Shown here: piece by piece, positions 4,456 to 6,409 of the stretch
How the letters are laid out: the number at the start of each line of letters is the position of its first letter
How positions within the stretch are numbered: the first letter of the stretch is position 1
From: Opitutaceae bacterium
GTDB taxonomy: Bacteria; Verrucomicrobiota; Verrucomicrobiae; Opitutales; Opitutaceae
Assembly: GCA_031266495.1 (NCBI GenBank)
Contig: JAISAX010000253.1
Span: forward strand, 1-6,409
Reading direction: 5' to 3'
Length of the DNA stretch: 6,409 bases
Position numbers and translations under genes: made by a program
The notes under the pieces: generated by a model
Seen by the model: only the letters and a program-made list of their open reading frames with translations
Told to the model about the DNA's origin: nothing
The model's database searches: none

Positions 4456-6234
4456 ATGACAACAAAAACCATCCACCACCGTTTCTCTCTCTCCGCGCTC
4501 GCTGCCGTCGCGCTCGCCGCCGCCATCCTTGCCACAGCCACAACCGCCGTCGCCGCCACCGCAGTCGCTGCGGAAGCGCCCCTGCTCACTGCCACCGGAC
4601 GCGAATACCCGCTCATCTCTGCCGGAGCCGGGAAAAAGGACATCCGCGTCACCCTCTCCGCCACCCTCTCCGCCAACCTGCGAGCGGTCAACCTCCGCGC
4701 CGAAGTTCGCGCCTATAACGTCAACGCCGACATCGCCCCAAAAATCCTCTCCACGACGACCACGCCCATCCCTGCCGCCGCACACACCACCGCCGCACAC
4801 ACCACCGCCGCACCCGCTGCCGCCGCTGCCGCCGCGGACACCCGCGACCTCACCCTCACCATCGACCTCCCCCGACTCGGCCTCTACGACCTCACCCTCA
4901 CCGCCCTCGACGCCGCCGACGCCCCCGTAGCCACCCTCAACATCCCCTGCGCCGCCGTTCCCCCGCGCACCGAAACCGGCCCCTCCGACTTCGGTGTCGC
5001 CACGCACTTCGGCCACGGCCCCACCCGCAACGACCTCGAATCCATCCCCGCCACCCTCGCCCTCGTCAAACTCGCCGGCTTCTCCCGCATCCGCGACGAA
5101 GTCTCCTGGGAAACCATCGAACGCACCCCCGGCGCCTTTGCGTTCGGACCCCACCACGACGCCTGGATCCGGCAAACCGCCGCCCACGGCCTCGCCCCCC
5201 TCGTCGTCCTCGACTACGGCAACGCCCGCGCTTACCCCGACGCCTTCAAAGGCGGCAAAGGCTTTCCCGAGACCCCCGAAGCCCGCGCCCGCTTCGTCCG
5301 CTACGCCACCGAACTCCACAAACGCTACGGCGCCCACGTCCACCACTGGGAAGTCTGGAACGAACCCCACGCCTGGGGCAAACCCACCACCGAAAACTAC
5401 ACCCTCCTCCTCAAGGACGTGTATGCCGCCATCAAGAAACTCGCCCCGCAAGACACCATCATCGGCGCCGGCGGAGGCGGCGCCGGCGGCGGACCCGGCG
5501 GCGACTACGCCACCGCCATCATCCGCCACGGCGGCCTCGATTCCATGGACGCCTTCAGTATCCACCCCTACATGACGCCACCCTGCACCCCCGACACCGG
5601 CTACGGCGCCGCCGGCTCCCCCATTGGCCGCGTCAGCATCCCGCGCATCTCGCAACACCTCGGCAATTTTGTCAAAAACCCCAGAAACACCCGAACCGAC
5701 GGCAGGCAACTCGGCCTCTGGATAACCGAATACGGCGCCTACACCTCGCCCGTCGGCATGGTGCAAGGAAACCCCTTCCAGGCCCTCTATCTCACCCGCG
5801 CCTACCTCCTTGCCCGCCGTTACGGCACCATCAACGTTCTCGTCTGGTATGATTTCCGGGACGACGGCGCCAACCCGCAAAACCCCGAACACAACTTCGG
5901 CATCATCCGGCGGGACTACGCGCCCAAGCCCGCCTATGTTGCCGCCGCCACCCTCACCCACACCCTTGGCGACCGCCCCTGGAAACGGGCCATCATGGAA
6001 AACGCCACCGCAGCCATTCACGAATACGGCGGTGGCGGCAACGACGACGACGACACCGTGATAGCGGGCTGGAGTATCCAGAGTCTCTATCACGAGACGA
6101 TCACCATTCGCCCCCTTCCCGGCAAGTACACCCTGCGCGGCTGGCAAGGCGACGAGCAGACCATAGAAATCGGGGACAAAGGCTATCCCTGGAAAATCCG
6201 TCCCCTCCCGCAATATCTCATCCGGCAAAAATGA
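4456..6234 (+). CDS. Secreted clan GH-A glycoside hydrolase, GH39/GH5-like
   Basis: 592 residues. The start is taken at ATG 4456 because it begins a complete signal peptide (MTTKTIHHRF, Ala/Leu core 12-28, cut near A38/A39); reading further upstream would only translate hairpin repeats. An N-terminal beta-sandwich-like domain covers about 40-170 and ends in LPRLGLYDLTLTALD. A (beta/alpha)8 catalytic domain follows from about F179-G-V-A-T-H-F. Landmarks are RIRDEVSWETIE (W218), LVVLDYGNA after strand 3, WEVWNEPH with N302-E303 (expected acid/base), and LWITEYG with E425 (expected nucleophile). WYDFRDDG and NFGIIRRDYAPKPAY follow, as in GH39/PslG-like and related GH-A enzymes, then a short C-terminal beta domain to 592. 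A retaining mechanism is expected from the clan; the substrate cannot be read from sequence. Two in-frame expansions (HTTAA twice at 110-119 and GAGGG twice at 337-346) mark loop regions. There is no Shine-Dalgarno sequence. Array repeats separate it from gene 3, so it may have its own promoter. Confidence 0.88.
   Translation: MTTKTIHHRFSLSALAAVALAAAILATATTAVAATAVAAEAPLLTATGREYPLISAGAGKKDIRVTLSATLSANLRAVNLRAEVRAYNVNADIAPKILSTTTTPIPAAAHTTAAHTTAAPAAAAAAADTRDLTLTIDLPRLGLYDLTLTALDAADAPVATLNIPCAAVPPRTETGPSDFGVATHFGHGPTRNDLESIPATLALVKLAGFSRIRDEVSWETIERTPGAFAFGPHHDAWIRQTAAHGLAPLVVLDYGNARAYPDAFKGGKGFPETPEARARFVRYATELHKRYGAHVHHWEVWNEPHAWGKPTTENYTLLLKDVYAAIKKLAPQDTIIGAGGGGAGGGPGGDYATAIIRHGGLDSMDAFSIHPYMTPPCTPDTGYGAAGSPIGRVSIPRISQHLGNFVKNPRNTRTDGRQLGLWITEYGAYTSPVGMVQGNPFQALYLTRAYLLARRYGTINVLVWYDFRDDGANPQNPEHNFGIIRRDYAPKPAYVAAATLTHTLGDRPWKRAIMENATAAIHEYGGGGNDDDDTVIAGWSIQSLYHETITIRPLPGKYTLRGWQGDEQTIEIGDKGYPWKIRPLPQYLIRQK
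4783..4812 (+). repeat. 15-bp in-frame tandem repeat in the hydrolase N-terminal domain
   Basis: Two exact copies of CACACCACCGCCGCA (4783-4797, 4798-4812), encoding HTTAA-HTTAA. They are followed by two copies of GCTGCCGCC (4816-4833) that contribute to a poly-Ala run. This is consistent with slippage expansion of a surface loop between beta strands. Confidence 0.8.
5464..5489 (+). repeat. Gly-rich in-frame repeat in the hydrolase catalytic domain
   Basis: GGCGCCGGCGG occurs at 5464-5474 and again at 5479-5489, a 15-bp offset, giving GAGGG-GAGGG before PGGD (residues 337-350). It lies just after the IIGAG strand that follows the acid/base region, where GH39-like enzymes usually have a short Gly-containing turn. 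It lengthens a loop probably near the active-site face. Confidence 0.65.
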
Positions 6235-6244
6235 GGGATTCGAA

Positions 6245-6409
6245 GTGGCGCGGGCGTCTCGCCCGCTCCGGAAAGTGGCACGGGCTTCCAGCCCGTGAGG
6301 ATTGGAGTGGCACGGGCATCTTGCCCGTGTTCCGGAGTGGCACGGGCATCTTGCCCGTGTTCCGGAGTGGCACGGGCATCTTGCCCGTGTTCCGGAGTGG
6401 CACGGGCAT
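6245..6409. repeat. Second REP-like hairpin array, with exact 30-bp tandem repeat running off the window
   Basis: It begins 10 bp after the TGA of the hydrolase gene. Units, each with a GTGG foot, are GCGGGC-GTCTC-GCCCGC (6250-6266) and CACGGGC-TTCCA-GCCCGTG (6279-6297). After these, CACGGGC-ATCTT-GCCCGTG occurs three times (6311-6329, 6341-6359, 6371-6389), and a fourth copy is cut at 6409. The last units repeat exactly every 30 bp with spacer GTTCCGGA between stems. Thirty bases is ten codons, so every frame repeats a decapeptide (SGTGILPVFR on +, MPVPLRNTGK on -). I regard these frames as non-genic. Confidence 0.85.

Noticed and set aside
4153..6228. 691-residue open frame on the - strand opposite the hydrolase
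   Set aside because: It is antisense to a clear enzyme with catalytic motifs. Its Gly/Val/Ala/Asp-rich composition is that expected from reading GC-rich, C-ending codons backwards, and it has no recognisable domain.
6218..6409. Minus-strand frame of repeated decapeptides (MPVPLRNTGK)
   Set aside because: It is a consequence of the exact 30-bp period of the hairpin array, not evidence of a repeat protein.
6301..6409. CRISPR array
   Set aside because: Regular 30-bp spacing, but there are no unique spacers; the whole unit is identical and is itself a hairpin. No cas gene is present.

Overview
The window reads as a high-GC chromosomal segment of a member of the Verrucomicrobiota, most likely an Opitutales/Opitutaceae relative. 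This is inferred from the combination of a DUF1559-like pseudopilin with a FTLVELL methylation motif, a PEP-CTERM beta-strand-rich surface protein, a secreted clan GH-A glycoside hydrolase, and intergenic hairpin repeats of the 'GTGGCACGGGC...' type that I associate with Verrucomicrobia and Planctomycetes genomes. No rRNA, tRNA or complete mobile-element gene is visible, so the taxonomic call is inference.

Layout: four genes, all on the + strand. (1) 106-942 is a pseudopilin-like protein. Its leader region contains a back-to-back pair of perfect palindromes (168-221). (2) 1064-3229 is a cysteine-free, Thr/Asn/Ala/Gly-rich exported protein ending in a VPEP / hydrophobic / Arg-Lys PEP-CTERM sorting signal. 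(3) 3226-3990 overlaps it by ATGA and encodes a small secreted protein of unknown function, possibly a ConA-like beta-sandwich. (4) 4456-6234 is a secreted GH39/GH5-like glycoside hydrolase with recognisable catalytic glutamates in WNEP and TEYG. All four products carry export signals, so the region looks like a surface/secretion locus for attaching to or degrading glycans. The functional link between the genes is inferred from co-orientation and shared export.

The non-coding parts are the most unusual. Tracts of 14, 11 and 13 consecutive C lie 20-46 bp upstream of the start codons of genes 1, 2 and 4. Gene 3 is instead translationally coupled to gene 2. None of the four genes has a recognisable Shine-Dalgarno sequence. 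The gap 3991-4455 and the tail 6235-6409 are packed with REP-like imperfect palindromes: 6-7 bp stems with 5-nt loops, each preceded by GTAG or GTGG. The first gap contains a 152-bp tandem duplication. The tail contains an exact 30-bp tandem repeat that runs off the window. The pseudopilin leader palindrome and a small hairpin after that gene both contain GCGAAGC, a heptamer known to form a very stable DNA mini-hairpin. The best candidate for something little described is this set of short palindromic elements, including one that has apparently been accommodated in-frame inside a protein leader.
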